A stretch of DNA of 64,000 nt from Chondrocystis sp. NIES-4102 (GTDB taxonomy: Bacteria > Cyanobacteriota > Cyanobacteriia > Cyanobacteriales > Xenococcaceae). The translations under genes and the position numbers were made by a program. Every line of letters starts with the position of its first letter. Position 1 is the stretch's first letter. The DNA lies in contig AP018281.1 in NCBI GenBank assembly GCA_002368355.1, positions 62,001 to 126,000 of the forward strand, read 5' to 3'. The notes under the pieces are model-generated. The model was not told the DNA's origin, did not search any database, and was given only the letters and a program-made list of their open reading frames with translations. Shown here one piece after another: positions 43,431 to 52,598 of this stretch.

Positions 43431-44717
43431 TAATTGGAAATGTTTGCCTGTAACCCTGAGTATTTGTCCTGTTTGAGATAAAAGTTCCTTTTGTTGCCAA
43501 TCTAGAGGATCTTTAACTTCGCAACCCAAACCAAAATAAAAATCTCCATTTAAGATTTCAAACGAACGTGCAAATGTTGGGGCAGAAAATTGTAAAATAG
43601 TTTGCCATTGCTGCATATCTGTCGTGGCTATTACCTTAACCTCTGTTTTATTCTGCTGATTATTTTCTAAAAGAACATACAACACGTCATTATGAATAAG
43701 TAAATCCCAAGCTTTGGTGTTGGTAGGCATTGGCAATTGACGAACATTGACTTTTCCTGATCTTAGATCCGCAGCGTAAAAAACTCCAAAGGGAATATAC
43801 TGATGATCGTTATGACTTTTGCCACCAATATAGACTGTTCCAGAACGCCATTGTTGAGGTTTGGCTATCCTAAATATATCAAAGCCTTCGGGATAAAAAC
43901 CTGGAAAAATAGTTGCAGTTGAAAGATCGGCGCGCTCAGTGTTAATACCTTCTTGATTAAATTCGTATACGGGGATGTACTCTAAATTATTATTGCTGAG
44001 GTATTGATTATACGTACTCCCAAGAAACATATCAGTAGAATACAAAAGCCCTTGAGCTTTTAGAAACTCATATAGTCTAAACCCTTTGGTATGTTCTATA
44101 TTTTTCCAAGTTTTGCCCCAATCTGTCGAAATACCAATAGCAGAAGTAGCATTTTTGTCTTCTCCTTTAGTATTAATACTCAAACCAGCAAAAAGTAGTT
44201 TTTGAGTAGCAGACAAGGCATAGACATGAATTGCATGAGGAATGTTGCGATATTTTTGCCATTGATTTTTCCCAAGGCGATATATATTACCATATCTCCA
44301 GCTTTGGGTTGGGTCGTGTCCTGGAATATATAAATCTTGGTTTAATATGTAAAATGTGTCTATCTGTTCTTCGTCTACGGTAAATTCCGACTCAAACTTA
44401 TTTAACTTTGGATTCCAATATATAACGGGAACTTCTCCAGCATTAGGAGCAGGACCTCTATTACTACTATTTCCCGCAGCAATATATAATTTACCGTCAA
44501 AAGATTGTAAATCCCAGACATTTCTAGCATAGATAGCGTCACCTCTTTTGTATTGTTGTCTATAGGGAATACCCAAACGTTCGACATAGCGAGAAACGTC
44601 ATAGGGATTGCTATTGTTGTTGTTGAACCAGAAAACTTTTAAGGCTATTACCGTTATTAATGATAGAAGTAGCAAGATTATCAATTTTGACTTTTTTGCT
44701 GTCATCAGTCTTTTCAA
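43422..44717 (-). CDS. exported/anchored beta-propeller-like protein
   Basis: 431 residues. One N-terminal helix (LIILLLLSLITVIALKVFW, about 11-29) acts as a signal anchor. The rest is repeated beta-strand units: VWDLQSFDGKLYIAAGNSS, STDWGKTWKNI (an Asp box), TVYIGGKSHN, KAWDLLIHNDVLYVLLENN. The fold is a beta-propeller facing the periplasm. It is the last gene of the second RiPP subcluster, 29 bases after the kinase. It may bind or process the exported peptide; this is inference. No enzyme motif is recognised. Confidence 0.7.
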   Translation of the reverse strand: MKRLMTAKKSKLIILLLLSLITVIALKVFWFNNNNSNPYDVSRYVERLGIPYRQQYKRGDAIYARNVWDLQSFDGKLYIAAGNSSNRGPAPNAGEVPVIYWNPKLNKFESEFTVDEEQIDTFYILNQDLYIPGHDPTQSWRYGNIYRLGKNQWQKYRNIPHAIHVYALSATQKLLFAGLSINTKGEDKNATSAIGISTDWGKTWKNIEHTKGFRLYEFLKAQGLLYSTDMFLGSTYNQYLSNNNLEYIPVYEFNQEGINTERADLSTATIFPGFYPEGFDIFRIAKPQQWRSGTVYIGGKSHNDHQYIPFGVFYAADLRSGKVNVRQLPMPTNTKAWDLLIHNDVLYVLLENNQQNKTEVKVIATTDMQQWQTILQFSAPTFARSFEILNGDFYFGLGCEVKDPLDWQQKELLSQTGQILRVTGKHFQLLK

Positions 44718-44746
44718 TCTCTACTTACTATTTTTATGTGCTTCTT

Positions 44747-45649
44747 TTATAATTTAGCAATATGTTCCTCGATCAATTCAGTTAGTTTGGCTAAAGAACT
44801 TAAATCGTTGGTTCTTTTTAAAGCAAAAACATTAGTATGTTTGACTAAACTACTTGATTGTTGAAAATGTTCCACTGCCGAAAGGGTGTTATACATTTGT
44901 TTACAGAAGCGCGTACAATAACAATTCTGCATTATTTTAAATAAGGCTTCGCTAGGGGAGAGAGATTCGATAGTTAATTCTTCCGCCCCTCCCAAAATAT
45001 ATACACATTTAAGCGGAACTAGATCAGTAACTAAAGATTCATTAATTAAGTATTCTCGTTTCTCAAAATTTGGATGTACTTTAGGTAAATTTTGCGCTTC
45101 TAAACCCAAAGCCTCAACAGAATCTGTCCAAAGTTTAATACGTCCGTACCCAGGAACTAAATAAGCTTGGGAATTTTCAAATTTAATGGCTGTAACGTCA
45201 TCACTAACTATGGGATAACCTTTAAAATATAGGCTGGCTGAGATGGTTGATTTACCAAAGCCCCTATTACCAATAAAACAAACTCCTTTACCTTTGATGT
45301 TGATACTATTGCCATGAAGTATCATAAACCCGCGCTGATGCAGCAGTAAGCCAAAAGCAGCACCCAAAACAAAGATACGCAAAATTTGTTCGTCAAAGTT
45401 ATCGATAGGATCGACAACGATCTGTTTCCCTTCTTTGACTAAAATAGTTCCAGCTTCACTCCAATAGAGATAAGCTGAGTCTTGGGAAATGGCAGATAAA
45501 ATGTTGCTATCGGTAGGATGAAGTTCGGGAGCTTGTAGCTTAGATTGATATATTTTAATATCTGGATGGCATTGATTATCTGATTTAAGAGCTAATTCTG
45601 GCAAGAAAAAATCAGATTGGATTACTAAGCCATAAGCTGAAAAAAACAA
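44747..45649 (-). CDS. HPr-kinase-like protein of RiPP cluster (copy 2)
   Basis: 300 residues related to HPr kinase. The P-loop is IGNRGFGKSTIS, the acidic pair is in PIVSDDVTAI, and GYGRIKLWTDSVEALG is shared with the first copy. Homologues in lasso clusters phosphorylate the C-terminal Ser of the precursor (the paeninodin kinase type). The precursor just upstream ends in Ser, so it is the likely substrate. The first copy lies at 51.2-52.2 kb, and the two differ enough to suggest one kinase for each precursor. Confidence 0.8.
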   Translation of the reverse strand: MFFSAYGLVIQSDFFLPELALKSDNQCHPDIKIYQSKLQAPELHPTDSNILSAISQDSAYLYWSEAGTILVKEGKQIVVDPIDNFDEQILRIFVLGAAFGLLLHQRGFMILHGNSINIKGKGVCFIGNRGFGKSTISASLYFKGYPIVSDDVTAIKFENSQAYLVPGYGRIKLWTDSVEALGLEAQNLPKVHPNFEKREYLINESLVTDLVPLKCVYILGGAEELTIESLSPSEALFKIMQNCYCTRFCKQMYNTLSAVEHFQQSSSLVKHTNVFALKRTNDLSSLAKLTELIEEHIAKL

Positions 45650-45981
45650 TTTTTAATAAGTGATTTAAATAAGTTAGAATTTTTAGGTTTTAGGCACGCT
45701 TGCACGCTTGCACGACTTTAAAGAAGGGACGATAATCTATTGGGGCTATTTGCAAGGATAGCCAGATTGCTAACGGACAAAACATATAACATTTAGATAT
45801 AACTATTTTCTTCAAACGCTTAGTGCGAATTATTTTCTAGAAACTAGCAATTTTATTGTAATTATTAGATAAGTTTTTTACGCCTACTATAAAACTATTA
45901 ATTTAGCAAGGTCTATTCTGATTCACACTAAACGTTTCTTAGGTTATATAGGCTATTTCTAGATTAATTTATTTGGTCGGC
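45650..45981. other. 332-bp spacer between precursor 2 and its kinase
   Basis: No gene. There is an 8-bp tandem GCACGCTT repeat near 45693. The region after the precursor stop may hold a partial terminator that keeps precursor mRNA more abundant than kinase mRNA; I see no clean stem with a T-tract. Confidence 0.45.
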
Positions 45982-46218
45982 TTAGGAAATTGCTCCGCCA
46001 CTGCCTCCACCACCACCATCGTTCTGGGAGTTGCCATCGGGAAGACCAGGTATTTTACCATTGGCAGCACCGCCACCGCCACCATCGGGACTACCACCGT
46101 TTCCAGGACCAGGACCACCACTTACCCCATCGTTGATCCCCTGTCCTTGAAGAGTAATTTCTTCAACGTTACCTAAAAAGGATAATTCTGGTTCTACAAA
46201 AACTTTCTTAGCTTTCAT
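45982..46218 (-). CDS. RiPP precursor 2, Gly-rich (78 aa)
   Basis: The leader KKVFVEPELSFLGNVEEIT (residues 4-22) fits the lasso leader rule [Y/F]xxPxLxxxGxxxxxT exactly. Cleavage two residues after the Thr gives a core starting Gln24 (QGQGIND...), with Asp30 at core position 7 as a possible ring acceptor. The rest is Gly/Asn/Asp/Pro-rich (GGPGPGNGGSPDGGGGG and GNSQNDGGGGGSGGAIS) and ends in Ser78. A core of about 55 residues is far longer than known lasso cores. Its leader is nearly the same as that of precursor 1, so both probably share the same RRE protein. Confidence 0.85.
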   Translation of the reverse strand: MKAKKVFVEPELSFLGNVEEITLQGQGINDGVSGGPGPGNGGSPDGGGGGAANGKIPGLPDGNSQNDGGGGGSGGAIS

Positions 46219-46323
46219 TAGTTAGAAATATCTAAATTATTTAAATGTTTGCTATAGGTATAATACGATACTTAATGCTATTTTTGCAATAAAAAAATGA
46301 AAGTTTAACACTCCATATTAGCT

Positions 46324-47118
46324 TTATTGACACTTAATGTCAATCTCAAATAGTTTATTCCAGAATTTACCAGTTACAAAAAGTCGGTTTTGATCACGAT
46401 CGTAGGCAATACCATTTAATACCGCATCTTGTTTGGGGGTTGGTAGAGGGTCAATTATTCCTGTAAGATCGATCCAGCCTTTTACCTGACCAGTTTTAGG
46501 AGAAATTCGGGCAATACGATTGGTTAACCAGACATTAGCAAAAATTTCACCGTTAATGTATTCTAGTTCGTTGAGCTTATCTATAGGATTTTGACCGTCT
46601 CTAACTTCGATCTGCCTAACTAATTGAAAATTATCTGGATCTAAAAAGTAGAGTTTGCTAGATCCATCACTAAGAATTAATTCGCGATCATTGTGAGTTA
46701 GTCCCCAACCCTCTGTAGGATAGGTAAAGGTTTGCAACTGCTGGAAAGTGTGGCGATCATAGACAAAACCAAGCTTAGATACCCATGTAAGTTGAATTAG
46801 GCGATCTTGCCAGAGAGTCATCCCCTCACCGAAATAACTATCTTGTAAACGATGAATTTGTAAGACTTTCCCTGTTGGCAATTCAACTCGTCGAATAGAA
46901 GACTGTCCTGCTATCCCAGTACTTTCATAAAGTTCTCCTTGATGATAAATCAAGCCTTGAGTAAAAGCAGTTGGATCGTGAGGATAGGTATTAACAACTT
47001 GGTAGCCACAGGTTTTAGGAGGAGTAGATAAAAACTGATTTTCTCGAGCATAAACCGAGGTGATGAACATTGCTGTTATGATAGCCAGTGCGATAAATTT
47101 TTTTTTCATGTATAGCAA
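46324..47118 (-). CDS. glutaminyl-peptide cyclotransferase (plant/bacterial beta-propeller type), exported
   Basis: 264 residues. The signal peptide is KKKFIALAIITAMFITSVYA; the true start may be Met4. The mature part matches the PF05096 five-bladed propeller: NTYPHDPTAFTQGLIYHQGELYESTG, EGMTLWQDRLIQLTW, TYPTEGWGLTHNDRELILSDGSS, LNELEYINGEIFANVW and LNGIAYD near the end. It converts N-terminal Gln to pyroglutamate in the periplasm. It lies between cyclase 2 and precursor 2. Both precursors have a Gln at the predicted core start, so the peptide is a credible substrate. Confidence 0.88.
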   Translation of the reverse strand: MLYMKKKFIALAIITAMFITSVYARENQFLSTPPKTCGYQVVNTYPHDPTAFTQGLIYHQGELYESTGIAGQSSIRRVELPTGKVLQIHRLQDSYFGEGMTLWQDRLIQLTWVSKLGFVYDRHTFQQLQTFTYPTEGWGLTHNDRELILSDGSSKLYFLDPDNFQLVRQIEVRDGQNPIDKLNELEYINGEIFANVWLTNRIARISPKTGQVKGWIDLTGIIDPLPTPKQDAVLNGIAYDRDQNRLFVTGKFWNKLFEIDIKCQ

Positions 47119-47139
47119 TACGAGATAACTGACGGGACA

Positions 47140-47345
47140 TTTTTTAGTTTTTAGCTGTTAGCTTTTAGGTGTTAGCTTTTACTCCTGACTCCTGACTTCT
47201 TGGTGCATTCGCTCAAGACATGGAAACCGTACCGTTAGCACAGCACCGCTCCTGACTCCTGACTTCTTGATGCAGTCCAATACGCGGGAAACCCCCTTTT
47301 CTGCGCGCTAATCGCTCCTGACTCCTGACTCCTGACTTCTAACTC
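47140..47345. repeat. STRR-type heptamer repeats (CTCCTGA, TTAGCTT)
   Basis: Intergenic stretch with GTTAGCTTTTAG phrases and three clusters of the 7-mer CTCCTGA/GACTCCT (near 47180, 47250 and 47313). Two copies of a CTTGGTGCA/CTTGATGCA phrase follow the first two. It separates the cyclotransferase from cyclase 2. Confidence 0.65.
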
Positions 47346-47374
47346 AATCCCCATAATCACCCAGAGCGATCGCC

Positions 47375-49303
47375 TTAATCATGTTGCTGTTTGAGCCACA
47401 ACGCCAATTCTACCGCTAAGAGGACTGAAGGTATATTATTACCACCAGGATTAGATATATATTGTTGGTATTGTTGTTTAAAAGCTTTCAAATCTATATA
47501 GGGTTCGATTAGAGAGGAACATTCGGCAACAGTATTATCAAAAATATCTCGCTCGAAGTTAATTAATCCATAATGAAAGCCAGCCGAAAGATTACCTTTA
47601 TCGTGACGCAGACGTATTTTATCTGGTAAGTACCCACTTAAAGCTCGGCGAACTATATTTCTGGTGAAACCCTGACTAAGTTTTTGTTGTAGGGGGATTG
47701 ATAGACAAAAATCTGTCAGTCGAATATCTGTAAAGGGAAACCAAGGTTCTATACCAAACGCTGTTGCTGCTGCATGGTCTTCTTCTAACCCAATGGTAAT
47801 TCCTCTCGATAGAAGGGCGTAGTAGTGGGATTCTTTGGCTGTGGAAATGTGTTCTATATATTGCTGTTGTTGGTGCAATTCTTGTGTCAATAGGTCTTGG
47901 AAATTGGTTCTTGCTATTAATTCTTGAGCGATAATGGCTTTTGGTAATAGCTGTGGTTTTTTGATGTTACGCTTGCGCCATATCTGTAAAAGAGGCAGAG
48001 GTATAAAGCGATCTCTAACGTATCTTCTAGCTACGGGAAGGGAATAATTTTTAAGGTATTTTCGGAAGTTTTTGCCATATTTATACCCCTGTACCCGAGA
48101 AATAGCCTTAAGTTCTTTGCTTAGTTTCCACCAGCTAAAAGTTGTAGCTAAATCTATTAAATATTCCCACCCGTGAAAAACAGCATCGTCACCAAAAAAA
48201 CCATCTAAAAAGATTTTTGTTCCTTGTTTTTGTGCTTCTTTATATAAATTCCAGTGAAGATATAAGTTAGATCCAAAGGGTTTATCTAGATGCCATAGCA
48301 TTTTTTCCCAGTCTGTCAAAGGGCTGTAACGATCTGCTGCAACATAATAGGGTTCGATGTTTCCTTGTTGCACTACGGACTGGATATAAGGACTTTCATC
48401 GGATTCGGTTGCATCATTAAATATAGCGGAAAATGTTTTAAGTTTTGGTCTTTGCTGCTGCAATAATAGTTCCCTGGCGACGCAAACTATGGAAGAAGAA
48501 TCTAAACCGCCACTCAATGTAGAACCTATAGCAAAATTACTACGTAGGCGACAGTTGACTGCTTGAGTAAAGACTTCTAGGTATGCTTCGGCGTATTCTT
48601 GATCGGAGTCTAATTTGAGGGTTTTATTGATGTCGGGAGTCCAATATTTGCTAACGCTAACATGGTTATTCTGAATTTCTAGTAGGCTTGCGGGTGGAAG
48701 TTTAAAGATATCTTGGTAGAAAGTATTGATCTGACTTTGAAATCCACCTTGGAGATAATAAGCGATAGTTAGATCGTTAGGAATATTAGGAATTTCTGAC
48801 AGACATAAAAGTGCTTTGATTTGAGAGGCAAAAACTAAAGTTTTTCCAGGTGCATGGTAATAATAAAAGGGTTTGACTCCGTAATGATCTCTAGCACAAA
48901 AAAGCTTATGCTCCCGACAATTCCAAATAGCAAAAGCAAAATCACCAATTAGATGTTGCACACAAGCAGAACCCCATTGTTGATAGGCTGCTAAAATAAT
49001 CTGGCTATCGGTAATTATATCGGCAGAATTTAGTAATTTTAGATGGGAAATTAATTCTTGACGGTTATCAATACGCGCATCGGCTGTAATGGTTAAATTA
49101 CCATCAATAGTAGTGCTAGGAAGTTGTTCAAACATTGATTCTGGGGTAGTCCAGAGCATTCGGTGTCCCAAAGCCACATGGCGATCGCACCAAATATTAG
49201 CAGCATCAGAGCCTGTATGACTGAGTATGTTTGACATTTTTTGTATGTCTTTTGGCTGCGTCAGTCGTTGATCTAGATAGTAAATTCCGAAGATAGCACT
49301 CAT
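47375..49303 (-). CDS. asparagine-synthetase-like lasso cyclase (copy 2)
   Basis: 642 residues. The N-terminal glutaminase-like domain begins MSAIFGIYYL; the catalytic Cys2 of true asparagine synthetases is absent, so ammonia production from Gln is not expected. The AMP-forming synthetase domain has TLSGGLDSSSIVC (about residue 262) and FLDGFFGDDAVFHG. In lasso pathways this protein adenylates the Asp/Glu side chain and closes the macrolactam. It is the second of two cyclases in the locus and belongs with precursor 2 by position. Confidence 0.88.
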   Translation of the reverse strand: MSAIFGIYYLDQRLTQPKDIQKMSNILSHTGSDAANIWCDRHVALGHRMLWTTPESMFEQLPSTTIDGNLTITADARIDNRQELISHLKLLNSADIITDSQIILAAYQQWGSACVQHLIGDFAFAIWNCREHKLFCARDHYGVKPFYYYHAPGKTLVFASQIKALLCLSEIPNIPNDLTIAYYLQGGFQSQINTFYQDIFKLPPASLLEIQNNHVSVSKYWTPDINKTLKLDSDQEYAEAYLEVFTQAVNCRLRSNFAIGSTLSGGLDSSSIVCVARELLLQQQRPKLKTFSAIFNDATESDESPYIQSVVQQGNIEPYYVAADRYSPLTDWEKMLWHLDKPFGSNLYLHWNLYKEAQKQGTKIFLDGFFGDDAVFHGWEYLIDLATTFSWWKLSKELKAISRVQGYKYGKNFRKYLKNYSLPVARRYVRDRFIPLPLLQIWRKRNIKKPQLLPKAIIAQELIARTNFQDLLTQELHQQQQYIEHISTAKESHYYALLSRGITIGLEEDHAAATAFGIEPWFPFTDIRLTDFCLSIPLQQKLSQGFTRNIVRRALSGYLPDKIRLRHDKGNLSAGFHYGLINFERDIFDNTVAECSSLIEPYIDLKAFKQQYQQYISNPGGNNIPSVLLAVELALWLKQQHD

Positions 49304-49350
49304 TTGTTGTCAAGATTAGATTGGGAGTTGGGCAATAAAGCCAGGGTTTT

Positions 49351-51184
49351 TTAATATGATTCTGGTTGCTTCATTTGTTTATTCCAAGAATCAGCATACA
49401 ATCCCCCAAGACTTATGAGCTTCTCGTGGTTGCCAGTCTCAACTATTTTGCCACCGCGCATGACATAAATTAAATCGGCGCGCATTGCTAGAGTAAAACG
49501 ATGGGTAATGACAATTGAAGTTTGTTCTCTTGCCAAATTACGAAATCTTTCGAGCCAATCAAATTCTGCCCAAGGATCCATCGCGCTAGTTGGTTCATCG
49601 AGGATAATTATTTGTGCTTGTTTAAGAAACGCCCTAGCTAGTGCTAAACGCTGCCATTCTCCACCGCTTAAGTCTGTACCATTGGGAAACCATTTACCCA
49701 AAACCGTATCGTAACCTTGGGGTAGATTGATTAATTTTTGATGAATTCCCGAACCTTTGGCAGCAGCTTCTATTTGCGATCGCTCAAAATCTGTAGTTAA
49801 ATCCCCCAAAATGATATTTTCTTCTGCAGTTAGATAGTAGGGAATAGGAAATTGAAACAATACAGAAATACTTTTACGTAGTTTATCTACAGAGAAATAA
49901 CGAATATCCGTACCGTCTACGGTAATACCACCTGCTTGAGGATCGTAAAAACGACATAAAAGTTTGATTAAAGTGCTTTTGCCTGCCCCATTATCTCCAA
50001 CGATCGCGATAATTTTTCCTGCGGGAATTGTTAGGTTAAAATTCTCTAATACCAGGCGATCGCTACCTGGATAGGAAAAGCTGACATTTTCAAAGCGAAT
50101 ACTTTTTCTTAAGCGTTTGGGTATTTCTACCAACTGGGGAGAATCTACAATTTCGGGTTTAAGTGCCAAGAACTCGAATAAATTACTAATAAACAGGCTA
50201 TTTTTATAAATTACATTGAAATTACCCAGTATAGCTTTAATTATGCCCTGTCCTCTATTAAAAGCTTGATAAAACAGGGCTAAATCACCCAGAGTAATCG
50301 TACCGAGGAGGGCTTTGCTTCCCATCCAGACTAATGCCCCTCCAGATATCAATAGAGCGATCGCGCTAGCCCCAAGACGAGCTACCCCCCGATCTCTAAT
50401 TAGCTTCAGATTTTCATTTCGTAGACGACGGCGTAATTTTTGATACTTGTTTTGAAAATAAGACCCTAAATTGAATAGTCTTACCTCGGCAGCAAAGGCA
50501 CTGCCAGTCAAGATTATTTCATAATAATTAAGTCTGCGTCTATCGGTGGTAGTTTTCTGCGACCAATCATACTGGATTTTATTAATACGGAGAAAGATAT
50601 AGAAAGCAGGTATGGCACTGACAACCAGAACTATAGGCAACCACCAACCGTAGGGAAGCAGAATAGCCCCCATAGTTAATAAGGTAATGGTGTTTTGGAC
50701 TAAACCACCACTGCTATCCAATAGGTTTAATGATGTATTACTAGCGTTATCTCTAGCGCGACTCAGGCGATCGCTATATTCTGAAGATTCGTAACAGGCA
50801 AAATCGATATCTACTGACTGTGAATGAATTAAACCGCTAATATGGTCTTGTAAATATTCCGACTGCGCCGAACGAATATAATCACTTGCTCCTTTAAGCA
50901 GTTCTGTTAAGCCTAAAACTCCTGCCATCAAGCCTACAGGAATGGCTAAAGAACGAATATTGGCTGGGTTTATTCCTGTACCGATAACTGCAACCAGACT
51001 ATTGACTACTATCTTAGTTAGATAAACCGTCGCACCAGGTAAAACTCCTTGCACTAGCAATAATATTATCCAAGCTAATGTCGATTGTGGCGAGGCTGTC
51101 CAAAGTAACTTAAAAGTGCGCGGTAAATATGATATTTGCTCTAGGAAACTAGTTATTTTTTTTTTTTCTATGGTTTTTAGACAT
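49351..51184 (-). CDS. RiPP exporter, ABC transporter with fused permease-ATPase; frame broken at A12
   Basis: The protein has six membrane helices and an ATPase: Walker A VGDNGAGKST, signature LSGGEWQRLALARA, Walker B IIILDEPTSAMD and the H-loop THR. It would export the mature peptide. The continuous frame begins only at a TTG (51060), inside the first helix. Upstream codons still read PRTFKLLWTASPQSTLAW, normal for the family. They join to an ATG at 51184 (MSKNHRKKK) only if the A12 run (51156-51167) lost one A. So there is a +1 frameshift at a homopolymer: a sequencing error, a pseudogene, or slippage control. Confidence 0.82.
51156..51167 (-). repeat. A12 homopolymer in the 5' end of the exporter gene
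   Basis: Twelve consecutive As on the coding strand, the point where the exporter frame shifts. With eleven As the ATG at 51184 and the body are in frame; with twelve the ATG frame ends at a TAG a few codons on. Long A runs are known slippage sites for polymerases. Confidence 0.75.
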
Positions 51185-51253
51185 ATATCTGTGAAATCTA
51201 TACAGTTTGATGCTGTTTTTTATATAAAAATTTTATAAGCTAATTAAGAAAAT

Positions 51254-52171
51254 TTATTTTGATTTTAAATACTGTTCTACTGTTTGACTTACTTGAGATA
51301 GCAATTCTAAATTCTTTGGGCGTAAAAGTAGATTGATCGGGATAAGATTTGCCAACTTAGTTATTTTTAAAAGATGGGCTGCATCCGACGGTTTTAATAG
51401 GGATGAGCCAAATCTGGCGACGTAAGAATGACGTAGGAGATTGAGTAGAATTTCTTGTGCCGAAAGTGATTTTATGGCAATGTGAGAATTGTAATCTAAG
51501 ATAAAAATTTGCTGCAATTGCAAGGGTGTTTGAGAAAACTTGTCTTTATTTATATATTCTCTCTTCTCGAATTGCTCAATTAGTTTTGGCAACTTATGGG
51601 GATCTTTGCCAGTTTGAGTAACTGCATCTGTCCACAATTTTAGCTGCGGAAAAGCAGGATAAACGATAAATTCCTCTTCAAAACCTATAGCAACTACATC
51701 ATCTGCGAGCAAATTATACCCTCTAGCTTCTAGATCTGCTGCCATTGTCGATTTTCCCCGACCCTTATCTGCCACAAAAACTACCGCCCTCTGGTTAATG
51801 GCTACCGCACTACCATGTAAAACTATATACCCTCTTTGATGAAGAATAGCCCCCATTGCTGCTCCTAAAATGAACAGTCGTAATCGACGCTCATCAAAAC
51901 CAGTTACAGGATCTATGACAATTTTATTTCCTTGTGAGATAAATAATGTTCCCAAACCTGACCAATAAGCATATAGTCCTTCTGCCGTAGCATCACAACA
52001 GAAAAAATATTTATCTAAGTCTTTGAGCGGAGAATTAAGTAAATCGGCAAACTCAATTGATACATCAAAATTAGTTGCTTGAGACTCTATTAATTCGGGC
52101 AACTCGATCGCAGATTCAATCTTTAATCCATAGGCTAAATAATTGTATTTAGTTTTACTTTTAATTGTCAC
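51254..52171 (-). CDS. HPr-kinase-like protein of RiPP cluster (copy 1)
   Basis: 305 residues. The P-loop is FVADKGRGKSTMA, the acidic pair is in NLLADDVVAI, and the pattern FPQLKLWTDAVTQTG is parallel to copy 2. The N-terminal about 100 residues (YGLKIESAIELPEL, GTLFISQGNKIVIDP) are shared by RiPP-associated HPr kinases. It follows precursor 1, whose last residue is Ser53, the target of this kinase class in paeninodin. It probably phosphorylates that Ser. Confidence 0.8.
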   Translation of the reverse strand: MTIKSKTKYNYLAYGLKIESAIELPELIESQATNFDVSIEFADLLNSPLKDLDKYFFCCDATAEGLYAYWSGLGTLFISQGNKIVIDPVTGFDERRLRLFILGAAMGAILHQRGYIVLHGSAVAINQRAVVFVADKGRGKSTMAADLEARGYNLLADDVVAIGFEEEFIVYPAFPQLKLWTDAVTQTGKDPHKLPKLIEQFEKREYINKDKFSQTPLQLQQIFILDYNSHIAIKSLSAQEILLNLLRHSYVARFGSSLLKPSDAAHLLKITKLANLIPINLLLRPKNLELLSQVSQTVEQYLKSK

Positions 52172-52328
52172 TATTTAAAGATAATAATATGTTTATTAAA
52201 ATTAATTTTAAGTGTATAGATGGTTACAACAACCAAATAAATATTAAATATTAAAAAGAAAAAAATATAAAACCGATCGCGCGATCGGCTTAAATAAATC
52301 TAACAACTATTTTATTAGTTGCCAAAAA

Positions 52329-52490
52329 CTACGAACCTAAAATTCCCATACCTGGTAGGGTGGGGTCTGCTGCCGTTCCTTGAGGAACATCGGTATAAGC
52401 TATTGCATTGTTTTGTTCTGTAATTTCTTCAATGCCACCGTGAACAAAAAGCTCTGGTTCAATAAATACTTTTTTGTGGGAATTTGTCAT
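52329..52490 (-). CDS. RiPP precursor 1, lasso-type (53 aa)
   Basis: ATG with GGAG eight bases before it. The leader KKVFIEPELFVHGGIEEIT (residues 6-24) fits [Y/F]xxPxLxxxGxxxxxT. With the usual cut after the residue following Thr24, the core is Gln26 to Ser53 (28 residues): QNNAIAYTD gives a nine-residue ring closed on Asp34, then VPQGTAADPTLPGMGILGS. The C-terminal Ser could be phosphorylated by the next gene's product. It lies between cyclase 1 and kinase 1. Confidence 0.87.
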   Translation of the reverse strand: MTNSHKKVFIEPELFVHGGIEEITEQNNAIAYTDVPQGTAADPTLPGMGILGS

Positions 52491-52598
52491 TTTAATACTC
52501 CATTAAAATTAGTTGCTCAATCTCAAAATAGTAATACAACTATTTCAAATAAATTATACAATAAAAAATCAGAATATCTACAATTGTATTATTAAAAC

